Part shown: positions 1 to 8,158 of the stretch, piece after piece
How the letters are laid out: each line of letters starts with the position of its first letter
Numbering within the stretch: the stretch's first letter is position 1
DNA from: Nostocales cyanobacterium HT-58-2
GTDB taxonomy: Bacteria; Cyanobacteriota; Cyanobacteriia; Cyanobacteriales; Nostocaceae
DNA: 64,000 bases
Direction of reading: 5' to 3'
Assembly (NCBI GenBank): GCA_002163975.1
Contig: CP019636.1
Location: 1,897,001 to 1,961,000, forward strand
The notes under the pieces: model-generated
The model's input: only the letters and a program-made list of their open reading frames with translations
What the model was told of the DNA's origin: nothing
The model's database searches: none
Made by a program: the position numbers and the translations under genes

Positions 1-1793
1 TAGTTGAAAATTTAGAGCAAGTGCGCTCCGAATTGACATCACAACTGTTTGAATTACAGTCAGATGTTCAACAGCAAAAGGATATCGCCCTAGAAAATTT
101 AGAAAAATCTCAATCGGAGTTTACATCGCAACTTTCAGGATTAGAATCTGACACTAAGCAGCAAAAAGAGAAAATTATTGAAAATTTAGAGCAAGTGCGT
201 TCCGAATTGACATCGCAACTGTCGGAATTACACTCAGATGTTCAACAGCAAAAGGATATTGCCCTAGAAAATTTAGAAAAATCCCAATCAGAGTTTACCT
301 CTCAACTTTCGGGATTAGAATCTGATGCGAAGCAGCAAAAAGAGAAAATAGTTGAAAGTTTAGAGCAAGTGCGTTCCGAATTGACATCGCAACTGTCGGA
401 ATTACACTCAGATGTTCAACAGCAAAAGGATATTGCCCTAGAAAATTTAGAAAAATCTCAATCGGAGTTTACATCTCAACTTTCGGGATTAGAATCTGAT
501 GCGAAGCAGCAAAAAGAGAAAATAGTTGAAAGTTTAGAGCAAGTGCGTTCCGAATTGACATCGCAACTGTCGGAATTACACTCAGATGTTCAACAGCAAA
601 AGGATATTGCCCTAGAAAATTTAGAAAAATCCCAATCGGAGTTTACATCTCAACTTTCGGGATTAGAATTTGATACTGAGCAGCAAAAAGATAAAGTTAT
701 TGAAAATTTAGAGCAAGTGCGCTCAGACTTTCAATCTCTGCTCTCTAAATTACAGCTTGATGCTGAGAAACGGAAAGAACTCATTATAGAAAATTTAGAG
801 AAATCGGGAGATGAGTTTACATCTAAATTTTCACAACTGCAGACGGATGTTCAACAACAAAAGGTTTTCATTCTTGAGAAGTTAGGAAGATTAGAATCAG
901 AATTTGTCTCTCAACTTTCTCAATTTCAGAAGGATATTCAACATAGAAAAAATATCATTCTTCAGCAACTATCTGAGGTAACACCTCCTTCCTCTCCCTC
1001 TATTCCAGAGTCTGCTCCCCCTAAAATTGAGAAGAAAATACATATAGTACCGAACCAACCCGAAGTCAAAGAGTCTACACAGACTCAGGAAGAGTCCAAA
1101 GTTGATAATTACCTCCAACAGGCAGATGTTCTTTTCTCCCAAAAGCGCTATGAAGATGCACTCACTGCTTATAACCAAGCAGTAAAAATCCAGCCAAAAG
1201 ACGCTGTTGCCTGGTTGAACCGAGGCATGGTTTTAGCAAGGATGAAACAGTACAAAGAGGCGATCGCCTCCTACGAACAAGCTTTGAAAATTAAGCCAGA
1301 TTACCATCAAGCTTGGGTTGATCGGGGTGTCGCACTGGGATACTTGCGAAGACACAAAGAAGCCTTTGCTTCTTTTAAGAAAGCGACACAAATTAAGCCT
1401 GACGACGCTGTCGCCTGGTTTAACCGGGGTTTGACTTTGCAAGAGTTGGAACGCTTCGAGGAGGCGATCGCCTGTTTTGACAAAGCCATTAAATTAAAGC
1501 CTGACTTCTTCAAAGCTTGGAATAACCGAGGTTACGCCCTAGTGAGTTTAGGACGCGATGACGAAGCTATTGTCAGCTTCGACAAAGCGCTGGAAATAAA
1601 ACCGGACTATGCTGGTGCTTACTATAACAAAGCTGCCTGTTATGCACTGCAAAGACAGGTTGATTTAGCCCTAGAAAATCTGGAACGGGCAGTTGCAATT
1701 AATCCTAGCTATAAAGAAGAAGCTGCAGCTGATATAGATTTTGATGAAATTGCCAAGGATAAGCGCTTCCGACAATATGTTATGGCAGCATAA
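1..1793 (+). CDS. Coiled-coil / TPR protein, 5' end outside the window
   Basis: The frame is open from base 3, so the start codon lies upstream of the window; the GTG at 21 is only an internal repeat codon. The N-terminal half visible here (to about base 970) is a charged, Gln/Glu/Lys-rich coiled coil built from near-identical 58-residue repeats, each made of two 29-residue halves such as ELTSQLSELHSDVQQQKD and EFTSQLSGLESDAKQQKE. A Pro/Ser-rich linker follows (about 980-1080). Six consecutive TPRs follow at about 1110-1700, with the usual W-L-N-R-G / A-I-A-S-Y-x-x-A-L-x-I-K-P pattern. The end (DIDFDEIAKDKRFRQYV) is a tail often seen on cyanobacterial TPR proteins. It is probably a scaffold; no catalytic domain is visible. 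The cut 5' end may hide a further domain. Confidence 0.85.
   Translation, partial: VENLEQVRSELTSQLFELQSDVQQQKDIALENLEKSQSEFTSQLSGLESDTKQQKEKIIENLEQVRSELTSQLSELHSDVQQQKDIALENLEKSQSEFTSQLSGLESDAKQQKEKIVESLEQVRSELTSQLSELHSDVQQQKDIALENLEKSQSEFTSQLSGLESDAKQQKEKIVESLEQVRSELTSQLSELHSDVQQQKDIALENLEKSQSEFTSQLSGLEFDTEQQKDKVIENLEQVRSDFQSLLSKLQLDAEKRKELIIENLEKSGDEFTSKFSQLQTDVQQQKVFILEKLGRLESEFVSQLSQFQKDIQHRKNIILQQLSEVTPPSSPSIPESAPPKIEKKIHIVPNQPEVKESTQTQEESKVDNYLQQADVLFSQKRYEDALTAYNQAVKIQPKDAVAWLNRGMVLARMKQYKEAIASYEQALKIKPDYHQAWVDRGVALGYLRRHKEAFASFKKATQIKPDDAVAWFNRGLTLQELERFEEAIACFDKAIKLKPDFFKAWNNRGYALVSLGRDDEAIVSFDKALEIKPDYAGAYYNKAACYALQRQVDLALENLERAVAINPSYKEEAAADIDFDEIAKDKRFRQYVMAA
21..716 (+). repeat. 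Four tandem 174-bp coding repeats
   Basis: Units begin at 21, 195, 369 and 543, each opening with GTGCG(C/T)TCCGAATTGACATC. A diverged fifth unit begins at 717. Adjacent units differ by only a few bases, which points to recent tandem duplication. The array probably continues to the left of the window. Confidence 0.9.
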
Positions 1794-1807
1794 CTCCTAC
1801 ATTGATA

Positions 1808-1827
1808 CAATATTGATATCAATATTG
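1808..1827. promoter_or_regulatory. Perfect 20-bp AT-rich palindrome
   Basis: CAATATTGATATCAATATTG equals its own reverse complement. It lies 15 bp after the stop codon of the TPR gene. It has no GC-rich stem or T-run, so a dimeric regulator site is as likely as a terminator. No partner is identifiable. Confidence 0.4.
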
Positions 1828-2192
1828 CAGGTCAATTTTTCCTTGTTTATAATTGAGGAGAAAGGTGTAAAACAAAAGCACCAAAATCTCAAGAAAACTC
1901 TAAATAACCAAGTTAAAGAAATCTAAAAAAAATCGGGTTTCAAGAATTTACATAATTTATTACATAATTTCACTGTGCCCGATTAGCATTAACAATTTAA
2001 GCCCTCTGCTAGGAAGTATTGCGTAAAAATTAAGAGTTTTTTTACGTTCAGAAGATTTTTGACTGGCAGTAGAATTGTTTGGATTGTCACTGAAAATTTT
2101 CGTTTTGGGTTCAACTATGTAGTGAAATAGCTAACCCTATTGTTTAACGTGTCAACATGGCTAGATAAAGTTAACCCTAGGAGGTTAATAAA
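1828..2192. other. Intergenic region before the dioxygenase gene
   Basis: AT-rich spacer with no convincing gene. The downstream part holds a possible promoter (TTGTTT at 2140-2145, 16-bp spacer, TAGATA at 2162-2167). It also has two copies of TAACCCTA (2132-2139 and 2172-2179), the second next to the ribosome binding site. Confidence 0.4.
2171..2188 (+). promoter_or_regulatory. Shine-Dalgarno inside a small inverted repeat
   Basis: TTAACC (2171-2176) and GGTTAA (2183-2188) are complementary and enclose CTAGGA, so part of the strong AGGAGG (2179-2184) before the ATG at 2193 would be paired. The stem is only 6 bp and AT-rich, so any translational effect would be weak. Regulation is inferred. 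Confidence 0.3.
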
Positions 2193-2882
2193 ATGTTGAA
2201 GTTACAGAAAAAAGACTTTAATTGTCTGACCAGCTATGCTTTGGAACGCATATCTGCTGTAAATGTAGATGCTCTTAAGCCTTTCTTTATCAATCTACCT
2301 GCAGATCCATATTTAGCAGGCAACTATCGTTTTCGGCGACTATCTCATTTTCAAATTTCTGATGAAAAGATAGTCCATCTACCACATAGTCCTTTATTTC
2401 AAAGCAAACAATATAATCCTTTACTTGGTGATGTCGTCAGAGAGTATCAAGAACTCGATGAGAAACTGATAGAATCGCAGGAATTACAGAGTCTGATTCT
2501 AGAATTTTTCGAGTTTTGTAAACTCTGCTCAACCTTCACAGAAATTGCGGTTCATCAGATTAGAACCACTGCTTCTCCATGGCAAATAGGCAAACCAGCC
2601 CCTGAAGGAATCCACAGGGATGGAGTAGATTTAGTTGGGATATTTTCAGTGAACAGAGAAAATATTGAAGGTGGAGAAACTCATTTATACAAATCTAAGA
2701 AAGGCAACCCCGTTTTTAACAAAATTCTCTATCCTGGTGAGATGTTAGTATTTAGCGACAAGGAATTTTTCCATTTTACAGATACTATCAATGCCAAAGA
2801 TGTAGAGGGCGGAATTAGAGATGTATTTGTGTTCACGTGTCCAGGATTAATAGCATCGAAAAATAAGCAAGAAACAAATTGA
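2193..2882 (+). CDS. 2OG-Fe(II) dioxygenase family protein (PF10014 type)
   Basis: 229 residues, matching the family of free-amino-acid hydroxylases that includes Bacillus L-isoleucine 4-hydroxylase (about 240 residues). The iron-binding triad can be read as H141-x-D143 (EGIHRDGVDLVG) and H194 (EFFHFTD). R209 (GGIRDVFVF) is in the usual place for binding the 2-oxoglutarate carboxylate. The N-terminal half carries the family's FRRLS-type segment. The start is fixed by AGGAGG 8 bp upstream of the ATG. It probably heads a short operon with the PLP enzyme 44 bp downstream. The family suggests hydroxylation of a small amino acid or related substrate; the actual substrate cannot be read from sequence. 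Confidence 0.85.
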   Translation: MLKLQKKDFNCLTSYALERISAVNVDALKPFFINLPADPYLAGNYRFRRLSHFQISDEKIVHLPHSPLFQSKQYNPLLGDVVREYQELDEKLIESQELQSLILEFFEFCKLCSTFTEIAVHQIRTTASPWQIGKPAPEGIHRDGVDLVGIFSVNRENIEGGETHLYKSKKGNPVFNKILYPGEMLVFSDKEFFHFTDTINAKDVEGGIRDVFVFTCPGLIASKNKQETN

Positions 2883-2926
2883 ATATTTAGACATTGACCT
2901 CTACCTAAAGAATGAAGGAGTTTTTT

Positions 2927-4168
2927 ATGGTTGACCTTGACTTGGGGTGGATACGCAATCAGTTTCCTGCACTTTCACAAGAAATCAACGGTCAACCTGT
3001 GATTTTCCTTGATGGACCTGGTGGAACTCAGGTGCCAAAATCAGTGATAGATGCGATCGCCGAATACTTGATAAAGTCAAACGCCAATGCTCACGGGGCT
3101 TTTGCAACAAGTGAACGAACAGATGCACTCATAACTGCAGCTCGTGCAGCCATGGGTGATTTATTGGGGTGCAATTCTGATGAAGTGGTCTTTGGTTCCA
3201 ACATGACTACGCTCACCTATACATTCAGTCGAGCCATTGGTCAGGAACTCCAACCTGGTGATGAAATCATTGTCACCAAGCTAGACCATTATGCCAATGT
3301 TTCACCTTGGTATGCTCTCTCTGAACGGGGTGTGGTCATTCGTGAGGTTGAGATCAATCCAGAAGACTGCACACTAGACATGAACCATCTCCAGCAGCAA
3401 ATCAATGAGCGGACGCGGTTAATAGCAGTGGGGTACGCGTCCAATGCTGTTGGTACAATTAACGATGTGGCAACAGTTGTCAAATTGGCTCATGCTGTTG
3501 GAGCAATGGTTTTTGTTGATGCAGTTCACTACGTTGCTCATAGTCCAATTGATGTGCGTGTGCTTGACTGCGACTTTCTCGCTTGTTCCGCTTATAAATT
3601 CTTTGGACCCCATGTGGGGATAATGTATGCAAAACGCGAGCATCTTGCTCGACTGTATCCTTATAAAGTGAAGCCAGCGCCAGACGAAATTCCATATCGT
3701 TGGGAAACTGGAACTCAAAACTACGAGGGATTAGCGGGGTTGGTGGCGACTATTCACTACTTGGCTGAACTAGGTCAGCGAGTTTTGCCAGGTGTCAAGA
3801 ACCGTCGAGAAGCCCTAGTTGCGGCGATGATCGTCATTAAGCAATACGAAAAAGACTTGTCTCAAAAATTGGTTACAGATCTGTTACAAATTCCAGGTCT
3901 AACTTTATACGGCATCACCGATCCCACTCGGTTTGACTGGCGTACACCAACCTTTGGCGTTCGACTCGCTGGACAAACACCTCACGCTGTCGCAAAAGCA
4001 TTAGGTCAGGAGGGCATCTTCACCTGGAATGGTAACTTTTATGCACTTGGTTTGACCGAAAAATTAGGAGTTGAGTCAAGTGGGGGATTGCTACGGATTG
4101 GGCTTGTACACTATAACACGGTTGAAGAGATTCACCATTTATTAAAAGTGCTCTCAAAGAAGTTGTAA
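2927..4168 (+). CDS. Class-V aminotransferase / SufS-like PLP enzyme lacking the catalytic Cys
   Basis: 413 residues. The ATG at 2927 is preferred over the one at 2912 because AAGGAG lies at 2915-2920, six bases before it. The fold-type I class-V signature is clear: H121, the D198 and H201 pair (VFVDAVHY) and the PLP lysine K224 (SAYKFFGPH). It resembles the 'cysteine desulfurase-like, SufS subfamily' group. The C-terminal region, where SufS carries its persulfide cysteine, reads SSGGLLRIGLVHYNT with no Cys. It is therefore unlikely to be a classical cysteine desulfurase; a lyase, racemase or transferase acting on an amino-acid derivative is possible. It lies 44 bp after the dioxygenase, probably in the same transcript. 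Function in the cluster is inferred. Confidence 0.8.
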   Translation: MVDLDLGWIRNQFPALSQEINGQPVIFLDGPGGTQVPKSVIDAIAEYLIKSNANAHGAFATSERTDALITAARAAMGDLLGCNSDEVVFGSNMTTLTYTFSRAIGQELQPGDEIIVTKLDHYANVSPWYALSERGVVIREVEINPEDCTLDMNHLQQQINERTRLIAVGYASNAVGTINDVATVVKLAHAVGAMVFVDAVHYVAHSPIDVRVLDCDFLACSAYKFFGPHVGIMYAKREHLARLYPYKVKPAPDEIPYRWETGTQNYEGLAGLVATIHYLAELGQRVLPGVKNRREALVAAMIVIKQYEKDLSQKLVTDLLQIPGLTLYGITDPTRFDWRTPTFGVRLAGQTPHAVAKALGQEGIFTWNGNFYALGLTEKLGVESSGGLLRIGLVHYNTVEEIHHLLKVLSKKL

Positions 4169-4267
4169 AGCAATACCCAGGAGTTTAGTTATGGCTACTT
4201 GTGTTAGTCGTTTCTTGGTAACTAAGTAGAGCAAATCATACAATTCATCTGTTGCTGATGTGGACAT
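4154..4267 (-). CDS. Candidate 37-residue small protein, antisense to the 3' end of the PLP gene
   Basis: On the minus strand an ATG at 4267-4265 is preceded by AGGAGAG (plus-strand 4276-4282) at suitable distance. The frame runs 37 codons to TGA at 4156-4154, overlapping the end of the PLP-enzyme gene by 15 bp. The peptide starts MSTSATDELYDLLY, continues with basic residues (TKKRLTQ) and ends in a hydrophobic stretch (LLGIALQLL). No family was recognised. Support is only the ribosome binding site and the protein-like composition. It could be chance. Confidence 0.3.
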   Translation of the reverse strand: MSTSATDELYDLLYLVTKKRLTQVAITKLLGIALQLL

Positions 4268-4397
4268 AGAAAAATCTCTCCTGCAAAAATATTGCTTGTT
4301 TGTATTTTTGAAAAAATAATTTGCAAAAAGGAAACATCTTTCCTTTAAATTATTAGGAATGTCTGAACTTTTTTAGGAACTTGATTTGGAGGAAAAA

Positions 4398-4745
4398 ATG
4401 TCAGATTTCCACGACTTCTTGAAACATCAATTTGCCTACGTTGCGATCGGAGAATTCAAACCAGGCAAGTTTGAAGAAGCCAAAAGACTTTATGAACAAG
4501 CTGTCTCTACTTATACTCAAGGTTTTAAAGGAGCATACCTACTACAAGAACCAGGAACTGACAAAGGTATTGCAGTCATTTTTTGGGAAAATGTAGGAGA
4601 TATGGAAGCAAATCACAGCGAAGCTTATGATAACATCTTGAAAAAGATGACACCTTTGTTTGTGAAAACACCGACGACTTCTTTTTATGAGGTTGTCTGT
4701 GAAATTGACCCAGCAGAGACTCAGGCTTCTAGCACAGACAGATAG
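4398..4745 (+). CDS. Small ABM-like (dimeric alpha/beta barrel) protein
   Basis: 115 residues from the ATG at 4398, which follows GGAGG (4388-4392); an in-frame TTG at 4386 is less likely. The order FAYVAIGEFKPGKFEEA, GFKGAYLLQ, KGIAVIFWENVGDMEAN and a Phe/Tyr-rich last strand is typical of antibiotic-biosynthesis-monooxygenase / stress-responsive dimeric alpha-beta barrel proteins. These either oxidise small aromatic substrates without a cofactor or act as accessory folds. It follows the dioxygenase and PLP genes on the same strand, but a 229-bp gap suggests its own promoter. No specific substrate can be named. Confidence 0.65.
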   Translation: MSDFHDFLKHQFAYVAIGEFKPGKFEEAKRLYEQAVSTYTQGFKGAYLLQEPGTDKGIAVIFWENVGDMEANHSEAYDNILKKMTPLFVKTPTTSFYEVVCEIDPAETQASSTDR

Positions 4746-4834
4746 TATGACAATGGCGGTTGTCAAGAAGGAGTATCATCTCAAGTAAAGTGGAAGGACA
4801 CATCTGTGACGTGATTTAATTTTTCTTCTTCATG

Positions 4835-7765
4835 CTATTTACTAGCGTTGGCACCGCCTACAGCAATTTTATAGTCTGGACTAATTGCATCAGCAGCAGC
4901 AGCAACCTTTTTGACTACGTTTTCAGGTAAGGGAACATAGCCTAGTTGTGGAGCAACCTTTTGACCTTCCGTTAAACCATACTCAATCATTGCTTCCATT
5001 GCTTTGGCTTTTGCAGCATCGGGATATTTCTTGTAAGCCAAAATCCAAGTGTAAGTGACGATAGGATAAGAGCTTTGCCCTTCTGGGTCTGTAATGAAGA
5101 CGCGAAGGTTTTCTGGCAACTGTACTGATTCCAGAGTTTTAGATGCCGATCGCTCACTGGGTGTGACAAATTGACCTGCTTTATTTTGCAAAGCAGCACA
5201 GTTCAGTTTATTTTGTTGAGCGTATCCGTACTCAACGTAACCAATTGAGCCTTGAGTTTGTTGTATTTGGGCGGTAACACCTTCATTGCCCTTAGCGCCA
5301 ATTCCTGCGGGCCAGTTGACAGTTTTGCCATCACCTACTTTGGATTTCCACTCTGGACTAATGGCACTGAGATGTCGCGTGAACACACCTGTAGTACCAC
5401 TACCATCAGCGCGATGTACAATTGTGATTGGTTGGTTGGGCAATTTCACACCAGGGTTAGCCACAGCAATTTTTGGGTCGTTCCAAGACTTAATCGTACC
5501 TAGGAAGATGCCGATATAGACATCTCTTGGAAGTTTGAGTTCCTGTACCCCTGGTAGGTTGTAAGCTAGCACAAGACTAGTTGCAGTCATAGGTAGCAAA
5601 AGGACGCCCCTTTCCACTTTCTTAATTTCTTCATCCGTCATGGCAACATCGCTAGCACCAAAGTCTACAACACCTTTGATAAACTGCTCCACCCCAGCAC
5701 CACTACCAATTGATTGATAATTGACTTGAAGGTTGGGATATTTCCGGTTTAATAAAGCTTGGAACCAAGTTTGGTAGAGAGGTGCTGGGAAAGAGGCTCC
5801 AGCGCCAGTTAACGATACATTGCCACCTAAGTCTGGTATGTTTTTGTTGACGGCACTTGATGATGTTGTGGAAGAAGATGAGTTAGATTCTTGTGGTGTT
5901 GAGAACAGATTGACAACAATCCCAGTAGCAATGACTCCTACTACCCCAGTAGCAATGACTCCTCCTACAGCCAACCCTGCGGTAATCTTAGGAATGTGTT
6001 TTGCAGGTGTCCAGTAGTTTTCAGAAGCATCTGATGATTTGGGAACTGACAAAGGCACAGGTGTAGGTGTAACACCATGAACACTTTGAATTGTTTCCGC
6101 TTGAACTGGCTGCTGTTGCTTGGAAGGCAAAGTGGGACTAAGAGACAAGTTATTGGCTATTGATTGAATAACTTCTCGGTTTCTCAATACTCGTTCTTCA
6201 ATATGAGAAACTTCTGAATCACTCAGTTCCAAAGCTTGCTGAAACCGTCGCAACTCTTCACGAGTTTCATGGCTAATTGGGTACTCACGTCGAATTAATT
6301 CGTGGACTACTTGCTCATACCGTTGCAACTTTTGCTGATACTCCTCTATCTGAGCAGTAATACGAGCTTTAATGGGAGTGACATCTTCATCAGTCAATTC
6401 TAAACGTCGCTGTTGTTGCTGAAGTTCCTGACGTGTTGCTTCGCTAAGTGGATACTCTTTCTGAGTAGCACTTAAAAAGAAATTTTCATACTGCTGTAAT
6501 TTTTGTCTATGTGTTTCTAATTCAGCAAGAACACGGTTTTGAATCAAAACAATATCGCCATCAGCAAGTTGCCATTGTTGCTGTATCTGCTGTAGTTTGA
6601 TACTTGTTGATTCACTTAGAGGATAGTTTTGCCTCACAGCTTTGAAAAATTCTAGTTCATACTGCTGCAAGTTTTTTCCGTAATTCTCAAGTGTTGCAGT
6701 CACTCGTTCCTCTATAGGAACAGTATCCTCATACCCTAGTTGCAGAATTTGTTGAAGATTTCGCAATTCTTGGCGGTCATTTTCACTAACAGTTGATTGT
6801 CTTTTCATCAATTGAGTAAAGACTTGTTCATACTGCTTAAGTTTTTCCCGAAATTCTTGTCTGTAGGGTTCTAAAATCTCGTCTTCAATTGCAGTGGCTT
6901 CTGCAACAGAAAGCCCCAAACGATTTCTTAAAACATCTAAAATATTACGACCGACAAAAGAAACTTCTCCACGATTGATGTACCGTTTGACTTCCTTACG
7001 GTATCTTTCTTTTGGATTCACTGGAGGAACTTTTGTGAGTCGAATTTTGAAGCCTTCTCTAATGGCATAAATCTCTGGCTTCATAGATGGTTGAGTTTCT
7101 CGTACCTTCTTTTTGGCATATTCATGCAACTCATCTATGGATATGAACCCATCTTCATCTAAGTCTGCTGTTCCAGTTTTAATACCCTCAACCAGATAAC
7201 GAGTGTAAATCGATAATTGTGAACCCTCTTGCTCAAAGGAATACTGCGTTGATGAGGATGATGTGAGGATTGCTCTTCCCTCACCACCTAACTGCTCCTG
7301 AATATTAACACTGCCATCATCTCTAACTAATAACCCCTCAGCAAAAGCACCACTAAAACAACAATCTAAAATCACAACTTGTCGCCTACAACGGCTTCTG
7401 TTCATACTTTCTTGAACAAAGCTGGCTGAAACTGCACTTGAACGGATTAATTCTCCTTGGAGATTTTTGCGAGTTTTGTGAGTTGCCAGGTAAAGCCTGC
7501 CTGTATCATCTTTTATCCCATGACCTGAGAAGAAGAACAACACTAAGTCATCTTTGTTACGACCTGCAAATAGATTCTCAATCGCTTCCTCCATTTGCTG
7601 TCGAGCAGGATTGCTGAGTAGGGTGACATCTGCTTGTGCAAAACCACCTATATCTGGATGTAACAAAACTTGTTGTATGGCTTTAACATCCTCAACAGCT
7701 GCAGGCAAAGGGTTCAAACCCGGCTCGTACTCACTCACCCCCACCAGCAATGCTACTTTCGCCAT
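4835..7765 (-). CDS. Membrane-spanning caspase-like protease fused to a PstS-type phosphate-binding domain
   Basis: 976 residues, ATG preceded by GGGAG. Residues 1-245 form a peptidase C14 (caspase/orthocaspase) domain with catalytic His82 (FFFSGHG) and Cys136 (ILDCCFSGA). Residues 201-212 (DLDEDGFISIDE) match an EF-hand loop, D-x-D-x-D-G-x-I-x-x-x-E. Residues 250-530 contain four or five helical repeats of about 60 residues (YPLSEATRQELQQ type). A Pro-rich linker leads to one membrane segment at about 592-620 (Gly/Val/Ile-rich), followed by a Ser/Thr linker. Residues 648-960 form a complete PstS-like domain: GAGASFPAPLY, the FGASD motif (D706) and the phosphate loop R785-x-D-G-S-G-T-T. There is no N-terminal signal peptide, so the likely topology is protease in the cytoplasm and phosphate domain in the periplasm. 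Phosphate-controlled proteolysis is inferred. No pst transporter genes are nearby. Confidence 0.9.
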   Translation of the reverse strand: MAKVALLVGVSEYEPGLNPLPAAVEDVKAIQQVLLHPDIGGFAQADVTLLSNPARQQMEEAIENLFAGRNKDDLVLFFFSGHGIKDDTGRLYLATHKTRKNLQGELIRSSAVSASFVQESMNRSRCRRQVVILDCCFSGAFAEGLLVRDDGSVNIQEQLGGEGRAILTSSSSTQYSFEQEGSQLSIYTRYLVEGIKTGTADLDEDGFISIDELHEYAKKKVRETQPSMKPEIYAIREGFKIRLTKVPPVNPKERYRKEVKRYINRGEVSFVGRNILDVLRNRLGLSVAEATAIEDEILEPYRQEFREKLKQYEQVFTQLMKRQSTVSENDRQELRNLQQILQLGYEDTVPIEERVTATLENYGKNLQQYELEFFKAVRQNYPLSESTSIKLQQIQQQWQLADGDIVLIQNRVLAELETHRQKLQQYENFFLSATQKEYPLSEATRQELQQQQRRLELTDEDVTPIKARITAQIEEYQQKLQRYEQVVHELIRREYPISHETREELRRFQQALELSDSEVSHIEERVLRNREVIQSIANNLSLSPTLPSKQQQPVQAETIQSVHGVTPTPVPLSVPKSSDASENYWTPAKHIPKITAGLAVGGVIATGVVGVIATGIVVNLFSTPQESNSSSSTTSSSAVNKNIPDLGGNVSLTGAGASFPAPLYQTWFQALLNRKYPNLQVNYQSIGSGAGVEQFIKGVVDFGASDVAMTDEEIKKVERGVLLLPMTATSLVLAYNLPGVQELKLPRDVYIGIFLGTIKSWNDPKIAVANPGVKLPNQPITIVHRADGSGTTGVFTRHLSAISPEWKSKVGDGKTVNWPAGIGAKGNEGVTAQIQQTQGSIGYVEYGYAQQNKLNCAALQNKAGQFVTPSERSASKTLESVQLPENLRVFITDPEGQSSYPIVTYTWILAYKKYPDAAKAKAMEAMIEYGLTEGQKVAPQLGYVPLPENVVKKVAAAADAISPDYKIAVGGANASK

Positions 7766-8158
7766 TGTTTACTCCCTATGCTGCTACATATGCTTGCGCT
7801 GCTTATATGGATGCTATTAATTTCGCCTGACTATTTATCCACTTATCTACAACCTGAAGTCTCTATTTTCCGAACAGAAATGGCTTTTTATTCGATCGCA
7901 CTAAATAATATAGCGCTTTTGAAGTGGCTAAAACAGTTTATACTAATAAGAAAAACGCTAACTGCTATGGTATCAGCAATTAGCGATCGCTAGGAGCATA
8001 TGTAAACGATCAAATTCTCAGTAAGCGACTTATACGCTTACTCCTTATGTTTTCATATTTACGACTTGAGTCAGTTCATTTATATAGTACAAAAATACTA
8101 TATAAATGCTCATTAATCAAGATTGACACTGAAAAATTATGAGTCATTTTTACAAGCC
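7766..8158. other. Intergenic region with two inverted repeats
   Basis: 393 bp without a credible gene, upstream of the caspase-PstS gene and downstream of leuA (both minus). Two inverted repeats are visible: GTAAGCG-N7-CGCTTAC (8021-8041) and TTTATATAGTA-N6-TACTATATAAA (8079-8106). A HIP1 octamer lies at 7984-7991. The repeats could be operators for the caspase gene or part of leuA 3' processing; neither looks like a standard GC-rich terminator. Confidence 0.45.

Noticed and set aside
1741..1926. 61-residue open frame across the TPR gene end
   Set aside because: Out of frame with the TPR gene, no ribosome binding site, and it crosses the 20-bp palindrome.
7700..7730. GGTTCAAACCCGGCTC stretch resembling a tRNA T-arm
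   Set aside because: It lies inside the caspase coding region and no acceptor or anticodon arms surround it.
7670..7993. 107-residue plus-strand open frame
   Set aside because: Antisense to the caspase domain start and without coding character in the spacer.
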